Below, one piece after another: positions 28,405 to 38,004 of a stretch of 64,000 nucleotides of DNA. A program made the position numbers and the translations under genes. This DNA comes from Candidatus Nitrosocosmicus franklandus (GTDB lineage Archaea; Thermoproteota; Nitrososphaeria; Nitrososphaerales; Nitrososphaeraceae), in assembly GCF_900696045.1 (NCBI RefSeq), contig NZ_LR216287.1, positions 1,426,001 through 1,490,000 on the forward strand, read 5' to 3'. Position 1 is the stretch's first letter, and each line of letters begins with the position of its first letter. The notes beneath the pieces were generated by a model, which worked only from the letters and a program-made list of their open reading frames with translations, had not been told where the DNA came from and made no database searches.

Positions 28405-29093
28405 AAATAAAGGGCTCTGTTCAGTTAACATGTTTTATTTCTCTGTTATGATAGTCAATAAATAACCGCAACCAATTGTGTACATGCTTCAACTTACAAT
28501 TCTTTACTCTGCAAGGAAAGTAATCATCGAAACTTTCGGTTCTATCCTTGATATATTGCATCGTTCTTTCGATTACACTTTTCTCGTAAGAAGAATGAAT
28601 ATGGTGATCGAGTTTGAGAAACTGACAAGCCATGGGATACCAAGTACCTCCTCCATCATCAGTCGAAACTGGGTGCTTTCCATGAACTTTGATCAAATTA
28701 GAAAGATATCTTTCTGCAACAAACATGTTTCTCTCTTTGGATATAGAAAGTGCGAGGATCTGTCTGTTTGCAGGCTCTATCGCCACCCAAAGCCAGATGT
28801 ATTCTGACCCTACCTTCAACATTGTCTCGTCTACAATATATTCTAGAATTCTTCTTCTTGATGCTTTCAATTTTTGAGGCCTGTATTTTTGAATCCAATT
28901 CCAGATGGAGACATGGTTTCTTTTATACATCTGAGACAATCTTTCCGAGGCTTTTCTTAAAGATAAACCTGAAAAGTACAAATGTAAGCCATAATACACA
29001 TACCTTGAAGGTGTTCTGTTTCTGCTAATCATAAAAGAAATAGGACATCTTCAAGCTATAGGTTTATCGTTAAATGAACAGAGCCAAATAAAG
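28405..29093 (-). mobile_element. IS6-family insertion sequence, copy 1 (intact)
   Basis: The element spans 28413-29085 (673 bp). Its ends are inverted repeats starting GGCTCTGTTCA, close to the GGCTCTGTTGCA ends of IS6 elements. It is flanked by an exact 8-bp target duplication AAATAAAG (28405-28412 and 29086-29093), the length expected for this family. A perfect duplication means a recent insertion. A second copy lies at 38005-38673. Confidence 0.93.
28421..29032 (-). CDS. IS6-family DDE transposase
   Basis: A 203-residue transposase. An N-terminal helix-turn-helix region (YYGLHLYFSGLSLRKASERL, then HVSIWNWIQKY) precedes the RNase-H-like DDE core: first Asp in YIVDETMLKVG, second Asp in PVSTDDGG, and Glu in SVIERTMQYIKDRTESFDDY. 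The protein is full length for archaeal IS6 members. Compared with the second copy it has one extra glycine (TDDGGGTWYP versus TDDGGTWYP) immediately after the second catalytic Asp, from an in-frame 3-bp duplication; this could impair activity. It catalyses replicative transposition. Confidence 0.92.
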   Translation of the reverse strand: MISRNRTPSRYVYYGLHLYFSGLSLRKASERLSQMYKRNHVSIWNWIQKYRPQKLKASRRRILEYIVDETMLKVGSEYIWLWVAIEPANRQILALSISKERNMFVAERYLSNLIKVHGKHPVSTDDGGGTWYPMACQFLKLDHHIHSSYEKSVIERTMQYIKDRTESFDDYFPCRVKNCKLKHVHNWLRLFIDYHNREIKHVN

Positions 29094-29518
29094 AGAAAGA
29101 CAATTTAAATATCAGATTCATAGGTTAAATGTACAAACTTGGTTATCAAGTTGACTACATAACTATTGATTCTTCTTTTGTGAAATTCTTTGAATAAAAT
29201 ATAAATTATATGCCAATTATAGATCAATATTTTTCATAAATGTAACCATTTAAAGTAATCAAAAGAAAGGAGATAATACAGATCAAGAATTATACCCTAA
29301 TTAATTGTGCATACCAATTGCTTGATCAATATAAGGTATAAATACCAATATTTTACGACTGTTACTTAAAAACAATCTTTGAATACGATGAATCGGTTTG
29401 ATTCTAATTCTATCTTTTATTATTGATAGAGCATGTAAATTTGTGTCTTGGTAGATTCAGAATTGTCTCTTTTACTGTTATTCATAAATTTATATCTCCA
29501 GAGATTATAAATCTAGTC
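29094..29518. other. Intergenic region, no gene seen
   Basis: About 425 AT-rich bases after the IS element. The frame of the next gene is open upstream to 29423, but that part lacks coding character. Confidence 0.45.
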
Positions 29519-29809
29519 ATGGTTGAAGGTCAAAATTCAAAGGATTCCAATAATAATACTTTCAACAAGATTCAGGGAAGGATCTTAGAAAAATTATTAA
29601 TAATGGCTAATCAACAAATGCCATTAATCAGTGAGGAAGAATTAAATCAATCACTAGCAGAGGTATCAAAGTCGCCCCAGTTTGAAGCTGCCCTTGATAA
29701 ATTGATAAGAGACGGATTTGTTTCTCGCATCGGGACTGATGAGTTTCAAATCACTTCAAATGGTATCGAAGAACATTCAAGAAGGCTAAATGAAGGAACA
29801 TTATTTTAG
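29519..29809 (+). CDS. Small winged-helix-like protein
   Basis: A 96-residue protein. Helices RILEKLLIMANQQ, EEELNQSLAEV and SPQFEAALDKLIRDGFVSR are followed by DEFQITSNGIEEHSRRL, a wing and C-terminal helix as in MarR/PadR-like or ArnR-type winged helices. It probably binds DNA or acts as a small adaptor. The frame is open from TTG 29423, but ATG at 29519 matches the start of charged coding sequence and follows an AT-rich promoter-like stretch. Confidence 0.6.
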   Translation: MVEGQNSKDSNNNTFNKIQGRILEKLLIMANQQMPLISEEELNQSLAEVSKSPQFEAALDKLIRDGFVSRIGTDEFQITSNGIEEHSRRLNEGTLF

Positions 29810-29903
29810 ATCGAGAATGAATTAACTAAAATGTAATAGATTTTTCATTTTTGGAACAGCGTAATCAAAAATTTTTCTTTTTTATTCTACTGTATGAATA
29901 TAG

Positions 29904-30869
29904 TTATTGTTTCGCAATCTGCTTTTTGAAAATGATATGCGATTCGCCACTTGGTCTGCGTTCTTCAAAATCTATCTTGTAGTCGAAAGATTCGAGAAAG
30001 TCTTTAATTTCATTGTGATAGGTCATACCATTTGATAAATTATGTATCTCAATTATCAGTCTAAGATTTTTTGTATTTGATATTAGCTCTTTGGATCCTT
30101 TTATTACATCAAATTCTGCACCTTCTACATCTATCTTCATCCATTTTACGTCCTCAATTTTGATACCATTCTCCAACAAAATAGAATCTACAGTATTTGC
30201 ATCAACGGAGACTTGTTGTTCTAAGCCTTTGCTTGCAAATTTATCAATATCGGAATTTATTGTTCCATATTGATTATTTCTTAGATCTTTATTAACAAAG
30301 AACTTTATTTTGGCTCTTTTAGAAAAAGCTGCATAGTTTAGTGGTATAACATTTGTTAATTCGTTCAACTGAATATTTTTTGTTAAAAGATCATATATTA
30401 CCGGATTAGCTTCGATAGAGATTACGCAGCCCTCATTTCGCACCTTTTTAGCTGCAATAACTGTATATCTACCTATATTTGCACCAATGTCCACAACAAT
30501 GTCAGCTGGCTGAGGATCAAATCTTGTCAAGATTGCTTCCTCTCTTGAAAACAAGCTCATATAATCTGCCATATTAAGTGGACAATGAAATTTATAGTCA
30601 TATTTAGGGATATAGATTATTGAAGTTTCCTTTTTAAAACCTAATTTATTCAAATATTTATAAATAAAAATTTTTAATAAGAAGGAGGAAACAACATTAT
30701 TACCCTTTTGTAATTTTTGAAATATTCTAGATGCATTTTTCCTTTTTTTTCCTAATGCCACCGTCATTACCGTACTGATTAAAATATAAATGGACCTATA
30801 TGACAGGATGATAAATCTGTTAAATATGTTATTACCTATTTCCTGAGGATAATTGTTAGGTATTGTCAC
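29904..30869 (-). CDS. FkbM-family SAM-dependent methyltransferase
   Basis: A 321-residue protein. An N-terminal hydrophobic segment (about 18-38) is followed by a basic linker and the methyltransferase domain: motif I VVDIGANIGRYTVIAA (about 125-140), VISIEANPVIYDLL, and the FkbM signature MKIDVEGAEFDVIKGS (about 243-258). FkbM enzymes methylate hydroxyl groups of sugars or polyketides, here probably a surface glycan or lipid. The N-terminal hydrophobic stretch suggests membrane association. The start is GTG. No sugar gene cluster is adjacent. Confidence 0.88.
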   Translation of the reverse strand: MTIPNNYPQEIGNNIFNRFIILSYRSIYILISTVMTVALGKKRKNASRIFQKLQKGNNVVSSFLLKIFIYKYLNKLGFKKETSIIYIPKYDYKFHCPLNMADYMSLFSREEAILTRFDPQPADIVVDIGANIGRYTVIAAKKVRNEGCVISIEANPVIYDLLTKNIQLNELTNVIPLNYAAFSKRAKIKFFVNKDLRNNQYGTINSDIDKFASKGLEQQVSVDANTVDSILLENGIKIEDVKWMKIDVEGAEFDVIKGSKELISNTKNLRLIIEIHNLSNGMTYHNEIKDFLESFDYKIDFEERRPSGESHIIFKKQIAKQ

Positions 30870-31424
30870 TTCTCATTCAAAGTTATAATAGTTTATAAAG
30901 CGCATAATAGCAAATGTGACAATAATAATCATAGTGTTTGCATGTCTTTCTTGAATTTCACAGATATTTGATACGAAGTATCCCTAGGAATGCAAAATTT
31001 GTTTGTTGTGATTTTTGAATTACTATCTTTTACCTGTAAGTTGAAATATCTCATCAATTTTACTGGGTGGTTAATTCCTAAGACGTCTATCGCAGAAAAT
31101 TTTTTACACAAGATCAAATATTCTGCAAAAATTTACCTTTTACCTAATCAAAACCAGGACTGTAGGAGCCCCCATCAGAACCATGATCATTAGCAATCTA
31201 TTTTGTTGATCGGCATTGATCCAACCATAACTATATTATTTAGCCAAATAAGTAAATTCTGCTGTTTAGTACTTTTCAAAATATACTTTCCAACATTAGA
31301 AAAGTATACTTACTGCATACTGCATACAATTAAAAAGCCGTATTCATATCCCATCAACCAATGAATGATTATCTGAAAATATTTTTTCAATTATTAGTAA
31401 AGCAGTTAAATGTGGTGGGTAAGA
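30870..31424. other. Intergenic region, no supported gene
   Basis: About 555 bases. Overlapping open frames of 62 and 67 codons (30929-31117 minus, 30990-31193 plus) oppose each other and neither has a recognisable motif. Confidence 0.45.
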
Positions 31425-31895
31425 TCAAAACTGAATTTTACCGTAGTCCCATGTAGAATAAAACTTTGGACTAATTTCAACAATTACAACTTCTCCCTTC
31501 TTTGATTCTTCCGAGATCATTTTTGCTATAGGATGATCCAATGTACCAAGATATTTCAAACTTATTTTCTCCCCTGATGGTACAACTATGTTAAGATCTT
31601 CTATTATGGTTGCAATACCCTTGCCTTTAACTCCTCTAACTGGAGGGTTTTCATCATCTATAGAAAAATAAATAGTTGGCCTTTTTCTGATATTTTGGGT
31701 TTTCTTCGCTGATTTGGATGTGTTTATCCAGAGTTTTTCATTTTCCCTGTCATAATAAAACCAGACCGGTTGAATGTTTGGATCACCTTGCTCATCAACT
31801 GTGGCCAACTGCAAATTCAATTTACTTTCAAGAAAGGTCTCTACTTCTTTCTGCATCATGCCAGGTAGCTCAGAGACAGCATTAATGATTTTCAT
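31425..31895 (-). CDS. PPOX-class (pyridoxamine 5'-phosphate oxidase-like) flavin/F420 protein
   Basis: A 156-residue split-barrel protein. The N-terminus FLESKLNLQLATVDEQGDPNIQPVWFYYD and the following KLWINTSKSAKKTQNIRKRPTIYFSID are typical of the PPOX/F420-dependent family, with the Lys/Arg-rich cofactor-binding turn. The C-terminus YSTWDYGK also fits. Members reduce small molecules with F420H2 or bind FMN or haem; the substrate cannot be predicted. Ammonia-oxidising archaea make F420. The start is ATG; a single gene. Confidence 0.85.
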   Translation of the reverse strand: MKIINAVSELPGMMQKEVETFLESKLNLQLATVDEQGDPNIQPVWFYYDRENEKLWINTSKSAKKTQNIRKRPTIYFSIDDENPPVRGVKGKGIATIIEDLNIVVPSGEKISLKYLGTLDHPIAKMISEESKKGEVVIVEISPKFYSTWDYGKIQF

Positions 31896-32163
31896 TGATA
31901 ACCAATTGTGGAATATATAAATAAAAGTTCCTGATTATCCCATGATAACCCTTTTAGAATTAATCTTCACTTAATATATAAAAAATGATCGCGAGAATTT
32001 TTGCTAATGCGTTAAGTTCAAGAAAGTTGGCTCTAGTATATATTGTTCTAGTTCTCTACGATAAAGTAATCTGATGAAATAAGATCATAGGTGACCGATA
32101 TTATTAGATTCAGTTGAATATGATATATGCATATCCAATATTATCTAAATCAATAAATCCTTC

Positions 32164-32922
32164 GTGAATGTTCAAGATAACCATCACATGATCACAGATA
32201 CAGTAAGTTTGAACTCAAGTTCATTTGAATTCATTCAAGTTATAGCATTAACCTCCTTTGCAGGGTTCACATCTTTTCTTGGGATATATATGGCCAAAAA
32301 AATAAATTTTTCACGCAGGGCAGTTTTAGCACTAACTTCTTTTGGTGCGGGTGTCTTGATATCCGCAGCAATATTTGAAATGGTAGTAGAGGCAGAAAAG
32401 TCGGTTGGATTGTTACTGACAATAGTTGCTTTTATATCTGGTGCAGTTTTGTTCTCTTTTTTAGATTGGTTAGCTGAGAAGAAAGGCGGCGGAGCTGGTA
32501 TATTACTTGGCATAGGTATGGATTCTATACCTGAATCGTTAGCAATAGGTGCTGCAGTGGGCTCTATGGGTTCTGCTGCTGCTCTTGCTCTTCTTATAGG
32601 AATCCAAAACGTGACTGAAGGTGTAGCCTCTTTTCACGAAATGAAGGAGAGTAAGTCGCAACTTAAGAAAATAAAAAATATATTCATTGCAACTGCCATA
32701 ATTTCAATTATTCCTATTATAATGGGTATTATTGGATTAGTTTTTATGAAAGGAATGTATGTATCGATAGGCATAATTCTTGCACTCTCCGCTGGAGGAA
32801 TTTTTTATATGCTTCACTACGACATGATACCAAAGGCCCATAAGGAAAAGGAATGGTTGACGACATTTGGAGCCATTTTAGGTTTTATAATTGGATTTGG
32901 AATATCAATAAGTATTGGTTAA
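32164..32922 (+). CDS. ZIP-family divalent metal transporter
   Basis: A 252-residue membrane protein with eight hydrophobic segments. Helix 4 contains GMDSIPESLAIGAAVG and helix 5 contains GIQNVTEGVASFHEM, the two conserved polar helices of ZIP transporters that form the metal site. In the first, the usual HNxPEG is replaced by DSIPES, as in some archaeal and bacterial ZIPs. It should import Zn2+, Fe2+ or another divalent metal. The start is GTG. It is alone in its transcription unit. Confidence 0.87.
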   Translation: MNVQDNHHMITDTVSLNSSSFEFIQVIALTSFAGFTSFLGIYMAKKINFSRRAVLALTSFGAGVLISAAIFEMVVEAEKSVGLLLTIVAFISGAVLFSFLDWLAEKKGGGAGILLGIGMDSIPESLAIGAAVGSMGSAAALALLIGIQNVTEGVASFHEMKESKSQLKKIKNIFIATAIISIIPIIMGIIGLVFMKGMYVSIGIILALSAGGIFYMLHYDMIPKAHKEKEWLTTFGAILGFIIGFGISISIG

Positions 32923-33231
32923 GGCAATTTACAGCAGTGTAAAGGTCCTTAAAACAATATCCAGATATTTTGAGAAAGGTCAAAATCCTTACAATAACCA
33001 AAAACTATTCCTTGTTCTTTTTTAGTAGTGAATAAAAAAATCTGTTTAGAGAATTTTACAATTAAATGTTATCGTTGAACATACCGATGATGATTATCGA
33101 CATCTAAATAATTTAAGAATTAAGGTCTACTAACTGACCTTGAATAAGTTTAGACTATCTTGTAATCTGACTTATCATAAAAAACAAGATCATAAATATA
33201 TAGTCGAATTTTTATTTACCTCTAATAATAA
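32923..33231. other. Intergenic region, no gene seen
   Basis: About 310 AT-rich bases between two genes on the plus strand; no RNA gene, repeat or ORF recognised. It should carry the promoter of the next gene. Confidence 0.45.
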
Positions 33232-33735
33232 ATGAGAAGCATAATCGTAATAACTGTAATTCTTTTGTTTTTGATAGCAAATTACAATGGATTGATAGCA
33301 CGCGTTCGAAAAAAAGAAGTGTTTAATTTTCTAATGAACATAACAAACATTGGTACCAAAATGCCTGAAATCGCTGGAATCGATGATGATAATGCCACGA
33401 TCTATATAAAAGCTAATGTGATTAATCCTAAATACCGAATAATAAATGCATCGAATTTTCCAATGCAGGTTAATTATAATAATACAAGAGGTATGCCAAG
33501 AATTTGTATGATTTGTACCAACTATGCCGAGATGATTCAAAAACTAATTGCAAGTGACCTTGATTTAGTTGTATCTATATCTAATACAGGAGATCGATAT
33601 CAAGGTGCATTTTTGAATTCTTACATATCTACCTATTCCGAGGAATTATCCGTAGATATATCATTTATGGAAACAAAGGACTGTACTGTCACCAAAGGAT
33701 ACTCCAATTTGCATGTGAATGGGCTACTACCGTGA
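33232..33735 (+). CDS. Membrane-anchored extracellular protein of unknown function
   Basis: A 167-residue protein with an N-terminal anchor (about 3-20, IIVITVILLFLIANY) and an exported domain. Four cysteines occur, three close together (ICMICTN near 87-92) and one in ETKDCTV. No known domain is recognised. The region YAEMIQKLIASDLDLVVSISNTGD looks like an alpha/beta segment. The following transporter gene starts about 120 bases later on the same strand, so a link is possible but unproven. Confidence 0.6.
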   Translation: MRSIIVITVILLFLIANYNGLIARVRKKEVFNFLMNITNIGTKMPEIAGIDDDNATIYIKANVINPKYRIINASNFPMQVNYNNTRGMPRICMICTNYAEMIQKLIASDLDLVVSISNTGDRYQGAFLNSYISTYSEELSVDISFMETKDCTVTKGYSNLHVNGLLP

Positions 33736-33857
33736 TAGCAAATTAATCAAATTTTCTATCTCCTTATTCTTGTTTTTACGTGCTCCTAAAACACAAACAA
33801 TTCAATCAAATGCTAAATTAGTTAACAAATTTTTGACAGATATTTAGGAAGATAGAA

Positions 33858-35237
33858 ATGGAATTGAATGAAATCATTACATTGTGCATCTTTATTTTAG
33901 TTTATGCTATGATAATAACTAGGACTAAATTACGGAACATTCCATTTTGGTTAATAATGTTCATAGGAGCGATCCTTGTTTTAGGATTTGGAGTAATATC
34001 AATTGATTCTGCCATAAAGTCGATTAATATTCAAGTCATGGCATTTCTATTTGGAATGTTCAGCATTACTTCTGCACTTGAAAAGTCAGGTGTATTAAAT
34101 CATGTGATTCGAAAAATCTTGACCAAAATTATCAAAATTAATCACATCTTGGTAATAGTAGTAATTTTATCAGGATTTCTAGCGGCATTCATTGTTAATG
34201 ATACCGCAGCTATCATTCTAATTTCTTTTGCAATATTAATTTCAAAACAGTTAGGTATCAAACCATCTGCGATTTTGGTTTCTATCGCTATTGGAATAAA
34301 CATAGGAAGTGTGATGACTCCAATAGGAAGTCCACAAAACCTGCTTATCGCTAGCCAGAGTGGCATTGATATGCCATTCATTACATTCCTTTCAATTCTT
34401 GGACCACCTACAATTATAAATCTGTTCTTAAGTGGATTAATATTACATTTTTATTACAAGAAAAATTTATACAGAATATCTTTTTCACAAGAACAGGAGT
34501 TAAACTATTTTAACGGTTCAATTAATTATAATAATAAAAAGATTGAAGAATCCGGGATTAAATCAAATTTAATTCGATATTCATCTACTAATAAGTTTGC
34601 TAAAATTTCTATAATTGTTTTCTTATCAACCATCGGAGCTATAATTTTATCAGAAGTATTCAAACTCATATTTAATGTGGTTTACCTAGATATCGGTACA
34701 ATATCACTTTTAGGTGCCGCTTCATTATATATGTTCTCTAAGGAAAGAATTTCAATTTTGAAAAGTGTGGATTACTCTGTTTTGATCTTCTTTATAGGTA
34801 TGTTTATTTTTGCATCTGCATTATGGACGTCAGGACTGATTTCTGATATATTACAAATTTTCCCTCAAATCAGTTCATCTGATACCTATAATAATTTGAT
34901 TTACAATAATACAATTATTTCTGCAGTAAGTATAATTCTTAGTCAAATATTAAGTAATGTACCATTTGTAGCGACTTATAGTGCGTACATGATCGAGAAT
35001 GGTTTTGATAGAGATGATGTGTACCCATGGTTAATGCTAGCAGCAGCTAGTACAGTAGCTGGTAACCTTACTATATTCGGAGCTGCAAGTAACATTATTA
35101 TTGTTCAAAGTGCCGAATCCAGGGGAGTTAGAGCGTTCACGTTTTTAGAATTCTTAAAAATTGGATCTGCCATAACGGCGTTAAATATTGTGGTATTATA
35201 TTTATTCTTAATGTTATATAATTCTTATAACTTGTAG
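33858..35237 (+). CDS. SLC13/ArsB-type anion or citrate permease
   Basis: A 459-residue transporter with 11-12 hydrophobic segments in two halves. The first half contains the re-entrant loop NDTAAIILISFA and SVMTPIGSPQNLLIASQSG; the second has the matching SNVPFVATYSAYM and GNLTIFGAASNIIIVQSA. This two-fold motif is the mark of the ArsB/NhaD/CitMHS ion-transporter superfamily (PF03600). The substrate could be arsenite, citrate or another anion, or Na+/H+. No ars genes are nearby. The start is ATG. Confidence 0.87.
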   Translation: MELNEIITLCIFILVYAMIITRTKLRNIPFWLIMFIGAILVLGFGVISIDSAIKSINIQVMAFLFGMFSITSALEKSGVLNHVIRKILTKIIKINHILVIVVILSGFLAAFIVNDTAAIILISFAILISKQLGIKPSAILVSIAIGINIGSVMTPIGSPQNLLIASQSGIDMPFITFLSILGPPTIINLFLSGLILHFYYKKNLYRISFSQEQELNYFNGSINYNNKKIEESGIKSNLIRYSSTNKFAKISIIVFLSTIGAIILSEVFKLIFNVVYLDIGTISLLGAASLYMFSKERISILKSVDYSVLIFFIGMFIFASALWTSGLISDILQIFPQISSSDTYNNLIYNNTIISAVSIILSQILSNVPFVATYSAYMIENGFDRDDVYPWLMLAAASTVAGNLTIFGAASNIIIVQSAESRGVRAFTFLEFLKIGSAITALNIVVLYLFLMLYNSYNL

Positions 35238-35701
35238 ATAATATTTAGAGTTATTGGCTATCAATAAACAATGTTATCAAAGTAAGAGTCCCATAATACT
35301 AAATTTATCAAAATGTGTGTAGACAAAACCAGTATTGGTGGCTATTATGAAGAAAGAGCTTTTAATAATGATGTGATTTCTTGATAAATAGGTTTAATGA
35401 TGTTAAAATCCTATATGACCATATAGACAAGCTACAGCATTAGGTTAATTTATTAAATGTCGAGCATGATGAGTTATCAGGATTTAATATGTAAGAAGGT
35501 AATGATAATCAAGTGGATATTTATGAAAAATAAATGCATTCTTTAGTGTTTGTAAATACGATTACTGTTTACTTCCGAGTCCCATTACTTTTAATAATAA
35601 TGGGTCTTCAAATGAAGAGGAATCCTTTTAGAAATACTTGACAATAGAATAATTGAAGAATATGAAGATAGTATTCTACAACTTGGAGGGAATTCTATAA
35701 A
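35238..35701. other. Intergenic region, no gene seen
   Basis: About 460 bases without coding character. A GGAGGG sequence at about 35686-35691 precedes the TTG start of the next gene. Confidence 0.45.
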
Positions 35702-36076
35702 TTGCCAACAGTTCAACATTTCGAAATACCTGCAGATGATGTTGAAAGGGGTCAAAGGTTTTATAAGGATGTTTTTGGATGGAATATGGAAAAAGTAATT
35801 GATGGAGAAAATACTGATCAAGATTATTGGATGTTTCAAACTGAGGACGAAAAAGGCAATAGAGGGTCTCGCGGAATGACGAAACGATAATCCCCCGATC
35901 ACAGAGTAACAAACCACATTACAGTATCATCCATTGATGACTATACTACAAAAATAGAACAAGCTGGAGGTAGAGCCATAATGCCAAAAATGCCTGTGCC
36001 GAATATGGGCTACATCAGGATATATCCAGACTCGGAAAACAACATGTTTGGATTATTCGAAGAGAATAAAGGCTAG
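35702..36076 (+). pseudogene. VOC (glyoxalase/bleomycin-resistance) protein with in-frame stop
   Basis: The reading frame from TTG at 35702 to TAG at 36074-36076 would encode about 124 residues of a VOC-family protein: VQHFEIPADDVERGQRFYKDVFGW, then NHITVSSIDDYTTKIEQAGG and GYIRIYPDSENNMFGLFE. It is interrupted by TAA at 35888-35890, in frame, at codon 63, after RGMTKR where family members usually have Gln or a similar residue; a CAA to TAA change would explain it. No frameshift is needed. The product is thus truncated unless the stop is read through or is a sequence error. Confidence 0.8.
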
Positions 36077-36471
36077 TCTAGCTACAAATTTTCTTTTTAT
36101 GGTAATATATTATTTAGAAGGAGAGATACATTTATGATGATGTGTAAATTACAATGTATTATCTAGACCATAGGGATTACAGATATCCAATTTACATAAT
36201 GAAAAAAGGATTCTGACAGTTTTAAGTGTGGATTAACTTCGCTCAATCCGAAGAGTCCCATAATCATTAATAATCGAGTTCATCCAACATAGTAATCACT
36301 TCATAGTCCAGCATATAACGATAGAATAATTAATTACTTGAATCCAAAAATAAACCAAAGTGAAAATCCGTAATAAGATATTATTTCTAATGATATATAC
36401 GGTTTAATCATAATCATAATTCATCTTTATTTTGGCAAAAAATGTTAGTAATAGTACTATGGCGATATGGT
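36077..36471. other. Convergent intergenic region, no gene seen
   Basis: About 395 AT-rich bases between convergent genes; nothing recognised. Confidence 0.45.
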
Positions 36472-36669
36472 TTAGAGTTGTATTTCGGTTCTTGTTCCGT
36501 CTGCGTTATAGCGATATACTTTTCCTTCTTCTTCCCCTAATGTTTTCTTGTGCGAACCATCGCAAAAAGGTTGATTGTTACTTAATCCACACATACATAT
36601 CCATTTGCTTACACCTTCAAATTTTACCTCGACAGGACCTTTATCCACCTTTTTGACGTATCTCACCAT
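36472..36669 (-). CDS. CDGSH iron-sulfur domain protein
   Basis: A 65-residue protein with the complete CDGSH motif: Cys25 and Cys27 in WICMCGLS, Cys36 and His40 in FCDGSH. This 3-Cys/1-His site holds a redox-active, labile 2Fe-2S cluster as in mitoNEET-type proteins. No membrane segment is present, so it is cytoplasmic. The single-domain form is common in archaea and bacteria. ATG start; it is transcribed alone. Confidence 0.93.
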   Translation of the reverse strand: MVRYVKKVDKGPVEVKFEGVSKWICMCGLSNNQPFCDGSHKKTLGEEEGKVYRYNADGTRTEIQL

Positions 36670-37210
36670 CTTATACGCAACGATATTTCAGGTTATAAAA
36701 CACTATTGAAATAAAGATATGTAGACTGACAGAACATGGTAAGGAAATAAAAAACAATGAAATGATACCAAAAATTTTCGCCACATAGTCAAGGTTTGAA
36801 TAATGTTAAATAGCAGAAATTCGAAATCAAAGCTGATTTCTACCATATATCATAAATAGGAGAGCTATTTGGTTTCTTTGTATTCAATGTTATTTCTTAA
36901 TTGGAAAAATTGTGCTTTTCAGAAGTCCAATTCAATTATACTTTTTGCTTTTTAAGAGTCTTTAATATATCAAAATAAGTTTGTTTAATTTTCTCTTATC
37001 TTTCAAAACAAGGTTGTATCCATAAAATGTCGGAAATTGAGGATGACTATAATATCAACATCTTGAATAGACAATGAAATCAATAGAGATAACTTATTTA
37101 ATTTATTAATTTGTACTAATATTTAATTAATCTGTACTAATATTTTTATAAAAGTTACAAGATTTTTGAAATATTTATATAAAAGAAATGTTTAGTATAA
37201 GTGATTAACT
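36670..37210. other. Divergent intergenic region, no gene seen
   Basis: About 540 very AT-rich bases. A near-exact short repeat (AATTTGTACTAATATTT and AATCTGTACTAATATTT, about 37108-37147) lies just upstream of the ferritin-like gene and could be regulatory. Confidence 0.5.
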
Positions 37211-37696
37211 ATGGGTAAGATGGCTAAAGAAATAGCTGGATCTGGTGTAGAGGGTTCGGTGCAAATGCTAAAAAGAGCATATGGAGCTGAATTATCCGCA
37301 TTTCATTACTTTTGGTATGTGTCACAAAACATTGAAGGATTAGGGGTACTAGAAGCAGAGTTCTTTGAAGAAAGAGCAAAAGAGGAGTTAGGTCATGCAA
37401 AAAAGGTTGCGTTTAGATTAATGCAATTAGAAGCACAACCCACAGATGAACCATCACAATGGGAACAGGATAGTGGTCTTGGCAAGCTTCAACCGTCTCG
37501 ATATCTAACACTTAGAAGTGCATTGGAAAAAGCACTCGAATTTGAAAGGGAAGTAATAAAGCATTATAATGATTTAGCAAATAGCACGAATGGTAAAGAT
37601 CATGGTACTTATCATCTTGCATTAGAACTTTTGGATGCAGAATTAGAAGATGAGCAGAATATTGAAGACATTTTGAAAAAGCTAGAGATCAGCTAA
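37211..37696 (+). CDS. Ferritin-like (Dps/bacterioferritin-type) four-helix protein
   Basis: A 161-residue all-helical protein. Helix A has KRAYGAELSAFHYFWYVSQN, helix B EFFEERAKEELGHAKKVAFRL with the E-x2-H di-iron motif, helix C ALEFEREVIKHYNDLAN and helix D LELLDAELEDEQNIEDIL. The spaced Glu and His residues fit a ferritin/Dps-like ferroxidase centre. It probably stores iron or detoxifies peroxide with iron. A short double repeat upstream (ctgtactaatattt) may be an operator. ATG start. Confidence 0.87.
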   Translation: MGKMAKEIAGSGVEGSVQMLKRAYGAELSAFHYFWYVSQNIEGLGVLEAEFFEERAKEELGHAKKVAFRLMQLEAQPTDEPSQWEQDSGLGKLQPSRYLTLRSALEKALEFEREVIKHYNDLANSTNGKDHGTYHLALELLDAELEDEQNIEDILKKLEIS

Positions 37697-38004
37697 CAAA
37701 ACTCTTTTTAATCAGGCAGCAAAAATTAACAACAGAAATTCCAATTAAATATATAATTTTTGGTTCAGAAAAGAAATTAGTTGATGCGTTTCTAAATTTG
37801 TAAAAATATGTGATCCTTTAATCTCGATTGTATCACGTATGCATGAAATACATCTTTGATCTTGTCTATATCTTAAAAGACCAGTAAATATAATGTAGAA
37901 CTTATTCGGTGATAACCGTTGTTTTATTTAATAATGCAATCAACTTATTTTATACGACTATTCAAAATACAGACTAACTAATTAAATATAGCATACCACA
38001 TCTT
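37697..38004. other. Intergenic region, no gene seen
   Basis: About 308 bases between the ferritin-like gene and the second IS6 copy; it contains the left target duplication. Confidence 0.45.

Noticed and set aside
30929-31193. Two opposed short open frames
   Set aside because: They lie on opposite strands over the same bases and neither shows a motif.
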